Source: Moniliophthora roreri (taxonomy: Eukaryota; Basidiomycota; Agaricomycetes; Agaricales; Marasmiaceae). From it: a DNA stretch of 64,000 nucleotides. Shown here piece by piece: positions 11,080-23,705 of this stretch. The translations under genes and the position numbers were made by a program. The stretch covers positions 248,001 to 312,000 of the forward strand of contig LATX02000068.1 of the NCBI GenBank assembly GCA_001466705.2, in the 5' to 3' direction. The notes beneath the pieces are model-generated. The model was not told the origin of the DNA, searched no databases, and worked only from the letters and a program-made list of their open reading frames with translations. Positions within the stretch are counted from its first letter, which is position 1. Each line of letters begins with the position of its first letter.

Positions 11080-12623
11080 TCAATTATATCCATCCTTTCC
11101 CGGAACAACCCCATATGCCGGCCCACCCTTTCCAAACATCCTCCGCAAGTCGTCGATAAGCTCGCCTGGCTTTTCGTGGGCTGCAAAATGCCCCCCTGAC
11201 TGATGGTAAGACTCAAAAATGAGATTTTTCTCCGTCATCCACCTGCAGAGATTTAATCAACAACCCTTATACATTGGTGACAAAGCCGATACGAACGCTT
11301 TGGGAAGGACGTAAATCTCCTTCGGGAAGTAAGACTTTCCGAAGGGAATGGTTGGGTTCAGGAGCGAAGCTCGTCCGCCTCCTTGTTCATACTCGTAGTA
11401 AATGCGGATGGAGGCGGCAGGGCCACTCCCCGAGAACCAGTACACAGATATCCACGTCAACACTGACCAGATTAAAGTGTTAGCGCTCGATAAGCATGAA
11501 TGAACAGATAGATAACCTTCGTCGTCATCCCAGTCATAATTATCTGTCCAATTCACCAGCTTCTCGTATATCCAAGCAAGTAAACCAACCGGCGAGTCAG
11601 ATAGACTATAGCCAAGTGTTTGTGGCTGTGTAGACTGTTCAGCATAGTATCCGCATCCTTTCTCCTCGAACCACTTTGTGCGCTGCAGGCCAGCTTGCTC
11701 GGATGGAGTAAGTGCTTGATGAGCTGGGGAGTCATAATCGGGCTTTGGTCCGGTGTAGCTGCAAAGCCATCGACTTTGGTAGGTGGAATTAGGGGGATGC
11801 AGCACTAACACTTACTATTGGGTGTTCGTATGCCATGCCTTTGAGTATTCGGGGCCGTATTTGGCTGCGAGTGTGCGAGTTATCCCAAATCCCCAATCAC
11901 CACTATCGGACTCAGCGCTCTGTAATCAACCTTTGAGAACGCTCAACTCACCCCTGGGTCACTAAAAGTCAGTTAGATAGGTACCATTTGAATGTGAAAA
12001 AGGATCTTACCGTACTCCTTGTATCCAAGTGCCAGCATGAGCTTGTGCCCAACCTGGAAAAGGAATTAATGACGCGATCGATGGTATCTACATTGAATGA
12101 AAGGAACCTCGGCATATTGAGCTAGACCGAACCCTTTCTTCTTCGGAGCCTCCGAGAAGCCATATCCAGGGTGCCCAATGGCGACAACATGGAAGGAGGG
12201 ATAACCAGTGGTCAATAAGGGAAGAATCTTGCGCACTTCAAGGAAGCTACCAGGCCCTATCAAAATACATGAGAAAAATTAGAACAATAAAGAACTGAAA
12301 AGCGCACATCCATGAGCGAATAACAAAGGAATTGCATTCTTCGTCTTGCTCTCTTGGTGAACGAAATGAACATTGAGTTTTCCGAACCCGTCGACTTCGA
12401 TATCTCGGGTAAACTGAGGCAATTCATCGTTTAGCATCTTTTCCTGCTTCCTCCAGTCAAATCCATCTTTCCATCGCCCAACGAGACGGCGAATATCTTG
12501 CAGGGGGACTCCGTAATCCCATCCAGCATCTTCGATCTCGTCCGGAAGTCGTGTCAAGGCCAGTTTTTTGGCCAAGAGTTCGAGAGACTCATCTGAAACA
12601 TTGATTTTGAAGGGTTGCGACAT
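11080..12623 (-). CDS. Epoxide hydrolase, alpha/beta-hydrolase fold
   Basis: The product is a microsomal-type epoxide hydrolase, which opens epoxides to vicinal diols through an ester intermediate. The ATG at 12621-12623 starts [20 protein letters not shown]. The N-terminal EHN domain is clear ([34 protein letters not shown]). The oxyanion-hole motif HGWPG is formed across an intron before SFLEV. The nucleophile motif reads [20 protein letters not shown], with Asp as nucleophile. The lid shows [18 protein letters not shown] and [16 protein letters not shown], and the histidine lies in [18 protein letters not shown]. All catalytic positions look intact. The length of about 390 residues is normal. 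It could serve detoxification or secondary metabolism; nothing nearby decides. Confidence 0.92.
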
Positions 12624-14246
12624 GAGAGAAGAAGAGAGGGTTGTTGTTCTGTTTGTCACCCACCTTCTTACTTATTCAATTATCAAGCGACGCCAATCTG
12701 GGGTTGATGACTCTGTGGGTGGGGCAGATCGGAACCGCGAGCGCTCGTATAAAGAGTATTTCGTTCTAGTTTGTTACCAAGCTGAGAGGGGGTCACCGAG
12801 GAGTAGGGAACTGTTGAGATAGCTGGTAAAGAGTGTTGCTGAGCTCAGAAGACGAGGTCATTGAGGACAAAAGATTTGTTGAGTGTGTCGTTGGGGGGAA
12901 AGGGGCGCCGGCATCTTGGGACACGGTCAAGGCTGCATTGGTTTGCGTTCATGTTCATGTTCATGGGTGGAGGTTTCTATCAGGTCTGCCAGGGTTCTAC
13001 TTATGGTCCATGGACAAGCAAAGTACCGCTAGTGATCGTTAGTGAGAGCTCGCCTCTGCGCGTTAATCCATGGTATCCAAGCGAGAGCCCGCAGCGGTAG
13101 AGATTCTGCCTAGGGGAGACTAAATCTATGGTGACCCCGAATGAAACGAATTTACCATTGTTGACCATCGCCTTTCCCCTAGACAGATATCCTACAACCA
13201 CTTAAGAAAGTTGGTCCGCGTCTAAAAAGTGTGTATTCCAACTACAACACAGCATTCAAGTCTTTCTAAAGATGAATTGGCTCGTCATTTATCCATACAT
13301 CTATCATCCTTCGACCAAACTCGAAAGGTCATGCGCGTTCCGGGTGTTGACACTGAGGCCAAGTGCAATGCTGGAAGCTTGCGTTACACTAACCTAGGTC
13401 ATGCTACCCCAACCTCAGGCTCGAGCTCGACAGATGTAAGTAATCGGCAAGCACTACGGAGCGTCGACGGCTTTGCTCACAACACCAGGCCTTAGAGAAC
13501 GTCGTTCACCGTTTCAAGCTTGATGCGTAGCCAGCAGGTCCCAAGATATTATTACAGCGCTGTCTGACCACATGTCGGCCAGGTTCTTTCTATCTTCAAC
13601 TTGTAAGAGATCACCCGCTCCGGATCTCCCCCTGCCTTCCCTCCCACATAGCTAGATCGCGTCAAATTTGCCGCGGTCGCTACTGGATGACACGAGTTTT
13701 CTTCATCCTTTCTCCGCACCGGCAGGTGGTCTCGTCGGATATTCGGAACGGTGTGCGCGCGGCGTCGCGGATGAGTCAGGGAAGTCACTGTATTCATGTG
13801 TGTCGGCTGATCCCAAGCAATTCCACGATATCCGTCTGTTGTTCGTCCGCAAAACGCGACATTGGCGACTACGTACAGCATAGGTGCGGCCGATTACTGA
13901 TCGTTGTGCGTCACTAATCGTGATGCACAATGGAGAGACAGCCTCATTGTAGTCAGAGGTTCGCCAGAGGTAAAGCGGCAATCCCTATGACGGTTTTACC
14001 GAGCAAATGCCTTGAGCCTCGACGATTGGTCGAGGGTTCTACGAGCTGGACACGATGATAGGAGTTATTAATACCCTTGATTTGCTTCCCTGACAGCATC
14101 ATCGAGCAACAATAGTGGTCTCGAATGTCGCGTTCCGATACTTCATATTACAGTGAACTTCGTTTTTTATATAAACACGTCCGGTTGATGTACACAACCT
14201 CATATGGAATACAACGGTGTGACGGCAAGATAGAACCAAGTCAAGT
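12624..14246. other. Intergenic region of 1.6 kb without a recognised gene
   Basis: Only short, unconserved-looking open frames occur here, on both strands (for example plus-strand 13229-13495). I saw no domain, tRNA or repeat. It contains the upstream region of the epoxide hydrolase and the 3' side of MTQ1. Decayed sequence cannot be excluded. Confidence 0.5.
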
Positions 14247-15290
14247 TCAGGAACCAAAGGACGGCCGCGAACGGGCGTGTTGTGCGATGATGGTGCGTTC
14301 TTTACGCCATGCATCAAACCAAACTTCGGTGTTGAAACCGGATGCGTGTAAGAGCTCCCGGACGGCGGCTGCTTGATTGTATCCAATCTCCAACGCCACA
14401 GTTGCTCCGGGAGACAGAAACCCATCCCGCGAAATCAATTGAGCAATAGCACGATAAAACTCGAGGCCAGAGGGACCGCCGAATAATGCCTTGGGGTCCT
14501 CGTATCTAGATACGCTTTTCGGAAGTTGAAGATACTCGTCCCAAGGGATATAAGGTGGGTTTGACGTTACAATGTCAAAGGGCGGACTGAGACCGGGAAC
14601 ATTTTCTGGAAAATTTGGTGAGAGAAAGTTGGCTTGGATGGCTTTAAAATTATCAGGGGAAAATCCGCAACGTGCGGCGTTTTCGTTGGCCAAGTCCACT
14701 GCAACGGGAGATATGTCGATTCCGCGTGCCCTCACCGCTCCTTTGGGCCATGCGTGGCACAAGAGAAGAGGTATACAGCCTAAACACTGTTAAGAGGTCA
14801 AAAAGCAAAATGAGCATTGAGTGGCCCACCTGTGCCAGTTCCTAGGTCGAGTACCGAGAGTTGGCGTGAACTTGAATTTGGAGAGACGAGTTGTGACAGT
14901 TTGATGGTCCATTCCTTGAATTGTAGCAGATATAGATACAAAAACAACTTCTGATGGAGTGAGACGTTTTTACCTCGGTTTCGGGGCGAGGTATTAGCAC
15001 GGGCGGGCGGACGTTGAGATTGAGGTCTCCGAAAGGTTGAGTTCCTACGGTGGAGTTTAATACAGAAATGGGGTGATATCCAGACAAGTCCTCGCACCTA
15101 TGATGTACTGAAAAGAGGACCCTGTCAGTGAGAAATGGCTTGGGAGGTACAGAAGACAGGAACTTGCAGCAAGAGGTTCACCTCTAAGGTTTCTGCGAAG
15201 AAAAGACCTGAGCTGAGCGGGAGAGTTTGCAGCATTCGCGAGCCATTTTAATTCTTGTGTGCTTCTTCGGGCTCGTATAGGTACTCGCAT
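14247..15290 (-). CDS. MTQ1: Mitochondrial release-factor glutamine methyltransferase (HemK/PrmC type)
   Basis: The protein methylates the glutamine of the GGQ motif in peptide chain release factors; the HemK/Mtq1 branch acts in mitochondria. The ATG at 15288-15290 opens MRVPIRARRSTQELKWLANA. The substrate-binding region reads FGDLNLNVRPPVLIPRPETE. The SAM site VLDLGTGTG is completed across an intron to CIPLLLCHAWP, and the catalytic motif is NPPYIPWDEY. The end LEIGYNQAAAVRELL is also typical. The join of GEPLA to YIIG uses a 60-base intron (15108-15167) with a GC donor, gcaagt. The ERT1-like gene starts 132 bases away in the opposite direction. Confidence 0.92.
15108..15167 (-). other. GC-AG intron in MTQ1
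   Basis: The conserved PrmC segment GEPL-x-YIIG is restored only if the intron begins with gcaagt and ends with tttcag. The nearby GT one base over shifts the frame. The donor matches the consensus for GC-AG introns. Confidence 0.7.
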
Positions 15291-15422
15291 AACCTGCAAA
15301 AATAAATGCGTGCAGAACGGACATACAAATGACAGCCTACAGTTTGATGACGAAATCGGAGAATACTATTTACTCGGTCCGGCAGACTGTAAGTCGCCCT
15401 CTCCTTGTCCTCGACCACCACG

Positions 15423-17553
15423 ATGGCCTCGACCTCCACGACGCTGCTCCCCATCGCGCCCGCACCCCCCAATGACCAGCTGCACACCAAACAACAGAAA
15501 CGGAAACGTCCAGACGACTCGGACTCGCCGGCCTCGAATACCGCGTCTGGCTCAACTGCGTCTCGAAAGCCTCGAGATGGCCCGAAAAAGAAAAAAGCGG
15601 TCAGAGAAAAATTACCCTGTGGTTGCATTCCAGCTGTTGATTTTTTTTCTCGATTCACAGGCTCGGGCTTGCAATCAGTGCCAAAAGGTCATTTCTGTTC
15701 ACCGTTTTTTCCAAGTGCCCGTCAGCTCACATTTATTCAGGCACATTTAACGTGCAATGACTGTACGCAATCGGTTCTTTGATTTGATTTGCAACAGCTC
15801 TGACGGCGCCCATAGCAAGACCTTGTGATCGCTGTATAAAGCGGGGGATTGCTGCAAATTGCACAGAGGGACACCGCAAGAAAGCCAAGTACCTTCTCGA
15901 TGATGAAGAACTTGGTGCGTAATTTGTCATGTCCCCCTCCACTGCCCTGGACTCACGCGATCTCTGCCAGAGCAACTAAAGCGGAATAAGGCCCAATCTA
16001 CTACGACTACAAACGCACCGAATACTAGACCGCCAACACCTCCGGCACCCCCACGTCAGTATCATGTGCCTTCGCCGATTCCTATTATGACAATCTGATG
16101 TGGTTCAAATTCTACGTAGCGGATCCTTTGTTACCCGACAGCACGACAATCGATGTTCCATTCGACGCCAACTTTCCCTTTGGTTCAGAAGCAGCAAACC
16201 TGGAGTACTCGATTCTGTCGGCCATTCTGGGAAACCCGAGTCCTCCCCAAGATTCCCAAACTCCACCTTCAACCTTCTCTACATGGCCGTCCACGGAGAA
16301 CCTGTCCTTCCAATCGCCCCGGCTATCCACCTTTCCAGCGCCATACGCAGACCTATTACAGCCGCAGTCGACATTACTTTCATCATCTCCCAACGGCGGC
16401 TCCCCGTACTTGACATACCCGTATCAGGATCCTCCTCGACCGGTGGACCTTTCTGAATCGTACAGGACAGAACCAACTCAAGCAGAGAAGCCTGCGGACC
16501 CAGACGCGCCATTACACCCCTTACAACCTCGATATCCCCTCGATAACCGCCCAAAATCCCCACCATTACCCATATTTCTCGACGAGGGAGGTGGTCTACT
16601 TTCACCTCCTCATTCCAACGCGTCTCCAAGCATTACATCGTCCAATAACTCTGAGATGAATAGCTACGGGACCGCTGACCGGATCTCTCGCTCTCCATCC
16701 AAGCTACAGAGCATCAATGACCGAGTCAACAAACCTTACGACTACACAGAAGGCTATCATTTTCTTATGAAACACTTACCTACTCGGTATGTTGCAGCTC
16801 AACGTCGTTTCGTGCAGTGTGAGGGCCCTGCGTGGACTCAGTTCCTGACTTCCTCTTTCCCCGGCCTCTCTTGTTCAACAATAAAGATTCGAGAAGAATG
16901 ATATTTTGCGCATTGTCAGGGCCTTGGCAATATTCAGGCCCTCTCTTATCGCCCTCCAAATGCCGCTGTCACTGGATGACGAGATATTCGTAGAGAAGTG
17001 TTTTCAGAGGACGTTACTCGTGCGCATCATCTGTCCCAAACTCTTGGCAAAGTCGCTGATGCACACATGTTCACCCGACAGGAACTTGATAAACTTATAT
17101 CGTTTAGTGGGACGCCAACCGTAGTATGGAGGCGAACAGGAGAGATATGTCTCGTCGCTCCCGAGTTCTGCATGCTAACAGAATGGACCATGGAAGAGCT
17201 TCTAGGCCAGAAGAAATACATCTACGAGGTGACGCTTGGCCCATTCTGTTCAGGTCTTCTCCAATCATTGATGAACATGTCAAACCTTACCAGCTCTTTG
17301 AAAACCAGTCGGTCGTGGAATACTGGGAGAATTTTGCTTCTCATGCGTTTGAGAATACAACTCAATCTGTCTACTCGCATTGCGTCTTACTCAAGCCGAG
17401 TGGTGCACCAGTCCCATCTACATTCTGCTTTTCGATTCGGAGGGATCTTTTTGACCTCCCGAGCATGGTCATCGGTGAGATCTACCCCGTACTCTGTTAT
17501 GATATTGGTTGAGCTCAACCTCGATCCCAGGACAATGGTTACCTCTCTTATGA
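15423..17553 (+). CDS. ERT1: Zn2Cys6 transcription factor with PAS region, ERT1/AcuK type
   Basis: The gene encodes a binuclear zinc-cluster factor of the ERT1/AcuK family, which controls gluconeogenesis and respiratory carbon use in ascomycetes. The ATG at 15423 gives [18 protein letters not shown], then a basic stretch. Three introns split the cluster: [16 protein letters not shown] and [16 protein letters not shown] join into the six-cysteine array, followed by the family tag [19 protein letters not shown] Ser/Pro-rich middle contains [21 protein letters not shown] conserved C-terminal half follows ([57 protein letters not shown]), ending in a PAS-like region and GQWLPLL with a stop at 17551-17553. 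The exact orthology within the family and its targets here are inferred. Confidence 0.85.
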
Positions 17554-18114
17554 TATCATCCACTTCAAAAAGGAACACAATACATTCGCAGTCGGTTTTT
17601 CTTCCGGTTCAACTACATTCTATCTTTACTCCTTCCTCTAAACTAAAAACGGCAGCATGCCGTTTCCTGCTATCTTGGACACTCTTCTGCAAGACGTCCT
17701 GGCACTCGCTTTTACTTCGCTTTTCGGAATTCATGGTGTCGATTTACCACCGCCTATTTATGTTGCATTTCCTTAATATGTTACGCATCCACTGTATTAC
17801 TCCCTGCATAGTCCTGTAGTCTATACTCATTTATACAGAAAATACACACTTGCATCCTTATCTTGACGCGGATTACGAAGGATTCACATGGAAATATGGT
17901 GCCCCGAAAGTAAAGAAAACAGCTACACCATTTGAAAGACGTACAGGAATGTAATTAATAATAAATCAATAGATAATCCTGTGTATTTGTAGTCTAGAGT
18001 ACTTTCGGCGCGTGGAGAAGTAGGATGGGAGTGAACAGTCCTTTTCTTATCACAACTCAGAAACCAGAAAACTCCGGATTCGCCTCGAACCTGCCCCTCT
18101 TCTCGTGAGAGAGA
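17554..18114. other. Convergent 3' region without a gene
   Basis: This spacer separates the tail-to-tail ERT1-like and PRA1 genes. It is AT-richer than the flanks around 17830-18000 and probably holds both 3' UTRs. I saw no conserved frame. Confidence 0.5.
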
Positions 18115-18897
18115 TTACACTGTGTCCTGCACTTGTGCATACTCGCTCTCGATACCAGGCTCCATTAAACTGGCGTGTCCGAGGATCAACACACCAGACG
18201 CGCCAACGAGCCAGAAGAGTGTCATCACTGGCGAGGCTAACCAAAGGAGGGGAAGACCGATGACGAAGAGGGTGATATAAAGGTGTTTCTGAGTGATGGT
18301 GTGTTCGCCCATTTGAACAGGCTCGGGAGCTTAAACCGATACGTGTCAGTTGATGCGACATAGGGAAGGACTTGGGACGCACCGAATTTGTTGATCACAG
18401 CAAATCCACCTACAAGGAATACGATGGCGAGGAGAAGGAGAGAGTTACTGATACTGTAGAGGAGGCATAGTGTGAGCAGGAAAGGCAGACAGTGAAGGTC
18501 CTACACACATACACCGCATAAATTGCCAGAGCTGCAATAATCAGGACATAGTTTCCTTTTTGAAAAAGTTGGAAATAAGGAAATGTAGACAGTCGCTAGC
18601 AGCCTAGAAACATGCCTGAAAAGTAGCGAGTGTTGTACGTTATTCTCTGCAGACGCAACGTCAGCACTGCTCTCCATTTCATGAAAATGTTTTCCAATTC
18701 ACCTGAGTTGCCTGGTTGAGATCTGCAGGACGAGAGACTCGGTGAAAGTCGAAGAATTCTGTTGGAGGTCGGAGGGCAGAGAGCCTAGTTTCCTGGTATG
18801 AATGAATAGTTAGTCCTTCGAGTGCGACTTAGTGCAAGTTGACAAGGCGTACCCTGAAGGATTTGATGGTGTCCGTTACTCGCATAAGGGCTTCCAT
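18115..18897 (-). CDS. PRA1-family prenylated Rab acceptor (Yip3-like)
   Basis: PRA1/Yip3 proteins are small Golgi/ER membrane proteins that bind prenylated Rab GTPases. The ATG at 18895-18897 opens MEALMRVTDTIKSFR. The body carries the family signature RVSRPADLNQATQ then RITYNTRYFS, followed by two hydrophobic hairpins (NYVLIIAALAIYAV with SNSLLLLAIVFLVGG; TLFVIGLPLLWLASPVMTLF with LVGASGVLILGHASLMEPG) and an acidic tail. The length of about 165 residues is normal. The gene is cut into small exons; the RYFS/GNYV join uses a GC-AG intron (18555-18614). It starts 230 bases from the divergent small ORF at 19128. Confidence 0.9.
18555..18614 (-). other. GC-AG intron in PRA1
   Basis: The conserved RYFSGNY segment of PRA1 requires removal of a 60-base intron that begins gcatgt and ends aaaaag. 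No GT donor nearby keeps the frame. Confidence 0.65.
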
Positions 18898-19127
18898 TAT
18901 GAAGGTTTATGAAGGGTTTGAATGTAAAAGTCGAAAGGTGGCTGGGGACGATGTAAGGGAACGTGGAGGAAGAAGGTTGTGCTGCTTTATTTGGCTTGCT
19001 CAACTTTTGCCCTTTTGTTCACTGCGCATTGACTGCGCCGCTGTATTACCCTCGCTCAGCCTCTATTATTTGTTCCTGCTGCGTTCCAAGGGCCTTGATG
19101 ATTCGTCGAACCCCTACTATTATACCA

Positions 19128-19340
19128 ATGACCGATAACGACGTTCAGGACGTGCGGGACATGGTGGCCCAACAAAAGGCGGAAATAGCTCATGAAAAAG
19201 AGATGGCAGAAAAGATGAAAAAGCTCGCGGATGTCCCCGACATGCAGAGTGAAGACTTTTCAATGGTAGAGGAGATGAAACAAGCGAAAGCGAAACAGCA
19301 GGAGAAGGAAAGGAGGCTGGGCATTCAGACTTGTAAGTGA
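19128..19340 (+). CDS. Small charged coiled-coil protein, unknown
   Basis: An ATG at 19128 opens a frame of about 70 residues, strongly helical and charged (MTDNDVQDVRDMVAQQKAEI, then EEMKQAKAKQQEKERRLGIQ). I do not recognise it. A donor-like gtaagtgagt overlaps the end, so a short second exon reaching about 19428 is possible. It lies divergently from PRA1 and convergently with PEX5. The composition argues for a real small protein more than for chance, but there is no homology evidence. Confidence 0.4.
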   Translation: MTDNDVQDVRDMVAQQKAEIAHEKEMAEKMKKLADVPDMQSEDFSMVEEMKQAKAKQQEKERRLGIQTCK

Positions 19341-19468
19341 GTCTGCTTTCGTCTTTGCAATGGAACTCATATTTACGCTGTAGGAAGGATGATACATCCA
19401 ATACAATCCTGTACATGTACGTGTAACTGCGCAATACACATGATTTATTCCGGAATCCTAAATATGCA

Positions 19469-21976
19469 CTACATCATCATCAGGTTTAGACGGTACGCTG
19501 TTGGAGTGGAATGAGGTTCACATCGGTAGTTGCTGTCAAAGTCGCATACCTTCCAGATCACGTCTATCACAAAGACTGGCTAAATCATGTCTCTCCATGT
19601 GCAAAGATGCTGTCTTTAAGCTATCCCAGAGAGTAGTCGAGGTTATGCCCCGGTCCTCGTTCATACCGTCACTCCCTTGAGTACTATCAGCCTCCTGGAG
19701 CTGTAACGCGTTGAGGATGTGTTCTGCAGCCTCAGCATAACGCTAAATATGTGGGTTATACTTCTGACAAACTTCCAGGGGTGAATTTCACTTACACGCA
19801 GGTTGATGTATGAGATTCCCAGATTATACCTAGCTCTAATGTAGCCTGGGTTGAGATCCAGTGCGTGATTGTAATAATAAAGTGCAGCATCTGCTTGACC
19901 TCTGTTGGCTGTTGTCGCTCCCACGCGGTTGTAGAGAAGCCAGTCCTACAAGTCGTCAGGACCACAAAACTAGGACTGATGAACAACGGAACTCACATTA
20001 GGCCTGACAGAAAGAGCAGCAAGGAAGCAGTCCTCCGCCTTTGTGTAATCCTCTTCCGTATAAAACAATACACCCAACGCAATCTGGATGTCTGCATCAA
20101 GGTCATCCCCAGCACTCTGCTGAACCATGGCAACTAGGCAGTTCTTCAGACTATCAAACCTCTCTTTCACAGAAGCATCCTGAGGATTGGGGCAACGTCG
20201 TAGATGACTCTGTACCGTAGCTCTATATTTGCCATTGCGCATCACCCACTCCTTCACCGATTCGTACGTCCCCAGACGGTAGCCATCATTTGTGTATGAG
20301 ACGGCTAGAGCAAGCCAAGATGGTAGATGTGTGGGATCCAGCTCTACAGCACGCTGGAGGGCCAGCAAGGCTTTCTGCTCGCGTTCATTCTCCTGCTGCT
20401 TGACGCCCAGTCCAAACCATGCTTGTGCGTTGCTTGGATCGTGTTGTACGACTGCCTCGAGCTCTAAAACCGACTGTATAGCTTTCAGATGGGCACATAA
20501 GGACATGCCATCTCAAAAAGACGCACCTCTAGTCGCTCATCACTATGTATCATATGGTGCCTCGTCCGCGCCTCTCCTCTCATATACGGATTATTCTCCT
20601 GAAACTTGTAATGCATCACCGGCCTAATACCCTTCTCCGAAGCCTCGAATAGATCCCAGCTATCCTGCAACGCATCCCATGGCTGGGACCTTTGTCTAGA
20701 CGAAACACCCTGCATCGAATTCATTTCGTTCCAAAACCTTGTATACTCGGCATTCTCCTGCCTGAAATACGTATCGTTTTCGTCGTCTTGAAGAGTCCCA
20801 GACTGTTCATCTCGTAAGATGCTGCTCGTTCCTGTCATAGACATAGAGCCCATGCCCGTACCGTTATATATGAACGGCTGAGCGTCGACCGCCTTGCCCT
20901 TCCCCTTGACATCAGTCGACGTCTGGCCGGTGTTCTCGACAAATTGGTTACCCTCCACCACGACTTTGCGATCTCTGAGTTGGGTCATGAGACTCATGAA
21001 CTGACTATTTTGGAATTTGGGGTTCTGTTCCTCCCGGACAGTGTCCAAGAGAAGGCCAGCAGTACGTGCTAGTTCGTCGGCATCTTGAGGTCTCTCTGGG
21101 CTTCGTGTCATAGGTTCTGATATCACGAGGTGCTCTTTTGTAGTTGATAGAAGCTGGTGAGAGTCAAACTCCTTGTCCCAGGATATATCTGGAACTCGTT
21201 TTAATAATTGTGGAGGCAGATTTAATGAATCACGCACAATCAAAAGATTTGGACGAATGCTCGACCTGCTGAACTGGTCGATTGATCTGAGGAGCGAAGC
21301 TCGGCATTGATCTTGTGGCCCATGTCGGCATTCCACTGTTCCAGGGCATAACACCGCCTGCAGACAACTCAGTACGGTGGTAGAACGGTGTTTACCTGGA
21401 GACTCACCGGACGAGTAGATTGGACTTGCAGATTGTTGAGGGGGAGGAGATCGAACTAGTTCCCCTCCATGGACGACAGATGGCGGGCTGGCTAGTTGAG
21501 TATTTGACGTTGATGCAGACGCAGGCTGTTGTAGCATGAAATCTGCCGCCCATCCTGCATCAGAGGCCTTGTGCAGCTGAGAATCTTGTAAGTGAGGTAG
21601 TGCGCCATGAAGAGCACCCATTTGAAACGTATCAAGTACTTGAAACCCGGGGGTCCTGCTCGACTGGTTAAAGAATTGTGCAGCATCATTGCGATCGGTT
21701 GCTGAAGGACCTGCTTGCTGAGACCGGAATCCCTTGGGAGAGCTTAAGTTACTGATTTCGTACGGTATGTGGTGTGACGCACCTCTCGAGAAGCTCCTGC
21801 TCGAGCTCCGCCAAAAATATCCTGCAAAAAGTTCTGTAAGCAGGATTGACTTGAGCGTCGTAGCGGACAACGGTTACTTGTTGAACCCCTCGGTCTTGGT
21901 CAAAACGTTTGGTGAGTCCTTGTAGTGGATTTGAAGGACCACATTCAGCACTACCAACTAGCATTGGCAATGCCAT
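19469..21976 (-). CDS. PEX5: Peroxisomal import receptor Pex5
   Basis: Pex5 binds PTS1-tagged cargo in the cytosol and carries it into peroxisomes. The ATG at 21974-21976 gives [20 protein letters not shown], which has the conserved N-terminal cysteine used for receptor recycling. The disordered N-terminal half includes WxxxF/Y-type peptides such as FWNEMNSMQ and [17 protein letters not shown]. The TPR half is clear: [74 protein letters not shown], then [20 protein letters not shown] and [20 protein letters not shown]. The end is modelled across one more intron to AYRLNLMMM (stop at 19469-19471); without it the protein stops at 19536. Length is roughly 700 residues. Confidence 0.93.
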
Positions 21977-22210
21977 ATTGAACGGTCGAGCAGTGCGGGA
22001 GATGGTACAAGGATACTACAATTGCCGGTCCATGTGAATATTGGCCCCCAAAATGAAAAAGCCGTGATTACGCAAGATAATTAAGCGCCCTACAAAGTAC
22101 TCTACAGACATTGGTGGGTTGTTCAGAAGATGAGGTCGCAGCCGATTGGCTAGATTCTTATGGAGAAAAGAAAATGGACCTCTACAGCTTTCATGAACAC
22201 AAATGGTCAG

Positions 22211-23256
22211 TCACGACGAGGTCGAGTCATTGTTGCCTGCAGGCAACTGGATGGTGACTGCGCCAGGATCCGCCTTGACTTTTGATTCAGCTTCGTGTTT
22301 TTCCCTGCATTCTGCCCCTCCGTCCGAACGCACTAGAATCATTATCGCCATGAGTATATTGTATGAGCTTGAGCTTGGGCCCGGCACTTACGGTGTCTCT
22401 GTGAATAGCTGTGTCAGAATTGAGATCAGTGATTATCAAGCAAAAAACCCACGTTGAGAGCATCCAATCGACTAAAGGTCTTCTTGCAGCCTTGACACAC
22501 ATTCGATTGCGGTTTGGCAGTATGCAAAGCTTGATGTCGCCTGTTTCGCGTCGTCAAGATCCCAAACGCAAAGACATATCGAATACACGCACTTGCAATC
22601 GTGTTGACGCGCAAACCCCTTTTTGCACCCAGGCCAATCACAGACAAAGGGACGTTCTTCGGTATGAGAGCGTAGATGACCTAGATGGGAAGTGACATGC
22701 AAGTGAGACAGTAGGATATCGGGCACCATTGAAGGACATACCACGTAGATTGAAGCGTCTTGTAAACGTGGACCCGCATCCTGGGACTGGGCAAGTGAAC
22801 TGAGCTTCATTCCGTCTTCGAGAAGCGCTTGCCAACTGAGTAGCCGAAGTGGTGACTTGCTGCTTTTCGACCTGAGAATGCGGTGAAATTTAAGCTACAA
22901 AGCGGTGCGTGTTGGGCTAGAATCGCACATACCTGTAAGATCGGTGGTAAACGAGTTGAGGCATTCGCACTTGGATAGTAGTTTGCTGACAAGGACATCG
23001 CATCCACTGGTTGAGCTGTGGTAGAGAAAGGTGGACCATTGGGTGGCGGTCCTGAGGCAGATAATGGAGAGCCCATCCTGAGCTGGTCCACAGGAATTTG
23101 AAGAGGAGGAGGAGGTAAATGATGGGGATCCGCAGGGCCAGGTGCAGGCCGCATCGCATTTGGAGAAGGCAATAACTGGGGAGGGAAGGAGCTATTCTGT
23201 GGACCGGCTTGTGGAAGAATGGCAAAACCCGTGTCGTTAATGGCTTGAATTGACAT
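22211..23256 (-). CDS. C2H2 zinc-finger transcription factor, Crz1-like
   Basis: The protein starts at the ATG 23254-23256 (MSIQAINDTGFAILPQAGPQ). It has a long Pro-rich N-terminus with PPPPLQIPVDQLRMGSP. Three C2H2 fingers follow, split by introns: CPVPGCGSTFTRRFNLRG to HLRSHTEERPFVCDWPGC, then KKGFARQHDCKRHQALH, then CQGCKKTFSRLDALNRHLRS. The last join (LNRH to LRSDGGAEC) uses an intron beginning gtaagtgcc. The linker TEERPF and finger order match basidiomycete Crz1 (calcineurin-responsive) factors and the related Ace2/Swi5 type. I saw no sure calcineurin-docking PxIxIT motif, so the Crz1 assignment rests on the fingers. The stop is at 22211-22213. Confidence 0.8.
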
Positions 23257-23705
23257 GCTGTGGGCTGTAGCTCTGAAGTTGATGGGAACTAGAAGAGTTG
23301 TTGGGCGGGTGATGAAGCTGAAGCTTGAATGATGTAGTTCTTACAACGGCGCTTACGCTAGCACAGCCGTTGCATAGCTATCCTGTGCATTGCCATCCGG
23401 TCAATTTTCCAGTCGTTGCAAAGCCATTGCTCTACTCAAGACACGCGAGTAATTCTGTCTGCGTATTCTAGATAATGAGGACGTTGGAAAAAAGAACGAA
23501 AGAAAATCTTTTCAAGAGCTGAGTACTCGGAATTTCCACGGGTGGCTTTGTGCCTTTCGTCAGCAAAAGCTGTAGAGAGCCTCGGTCGGCCGGCCGCATG
23601 CCCTCTTGGGAGGCTGGAGCCGGGGAGTTTGCAATAAAGCTAAGACTCCTCATTGTACAGCACACAATATACAATGAGCGAAGAAGATTGTACAAGAGGT
23701 AATTA
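23257..23705. other. Intergenic region, upstream of the Crz1-like gene
   Basis: This 450-base gap lies between the 3' end of the lipase-like gene and the 5' end of the Crz1-like gene, both on the minus strand. No coding signal was seen; it should contain the Crz1-like promoter. Confidence 0.5.

Noticed and set aside
12624..13500. Plus-strand frames near 12833-13495
   Set aside because: Low-complexity, no domain, no splice continuation; treated as intergenic.
16998..17819. Long plus-strand open frame overlapping the ERT1-like gene
   Set aside because: Its first part coincides with ERT1 coding sequence, but beyond about 17230 it is out of frame with the conserved PAS blocks. It is a chance extension.
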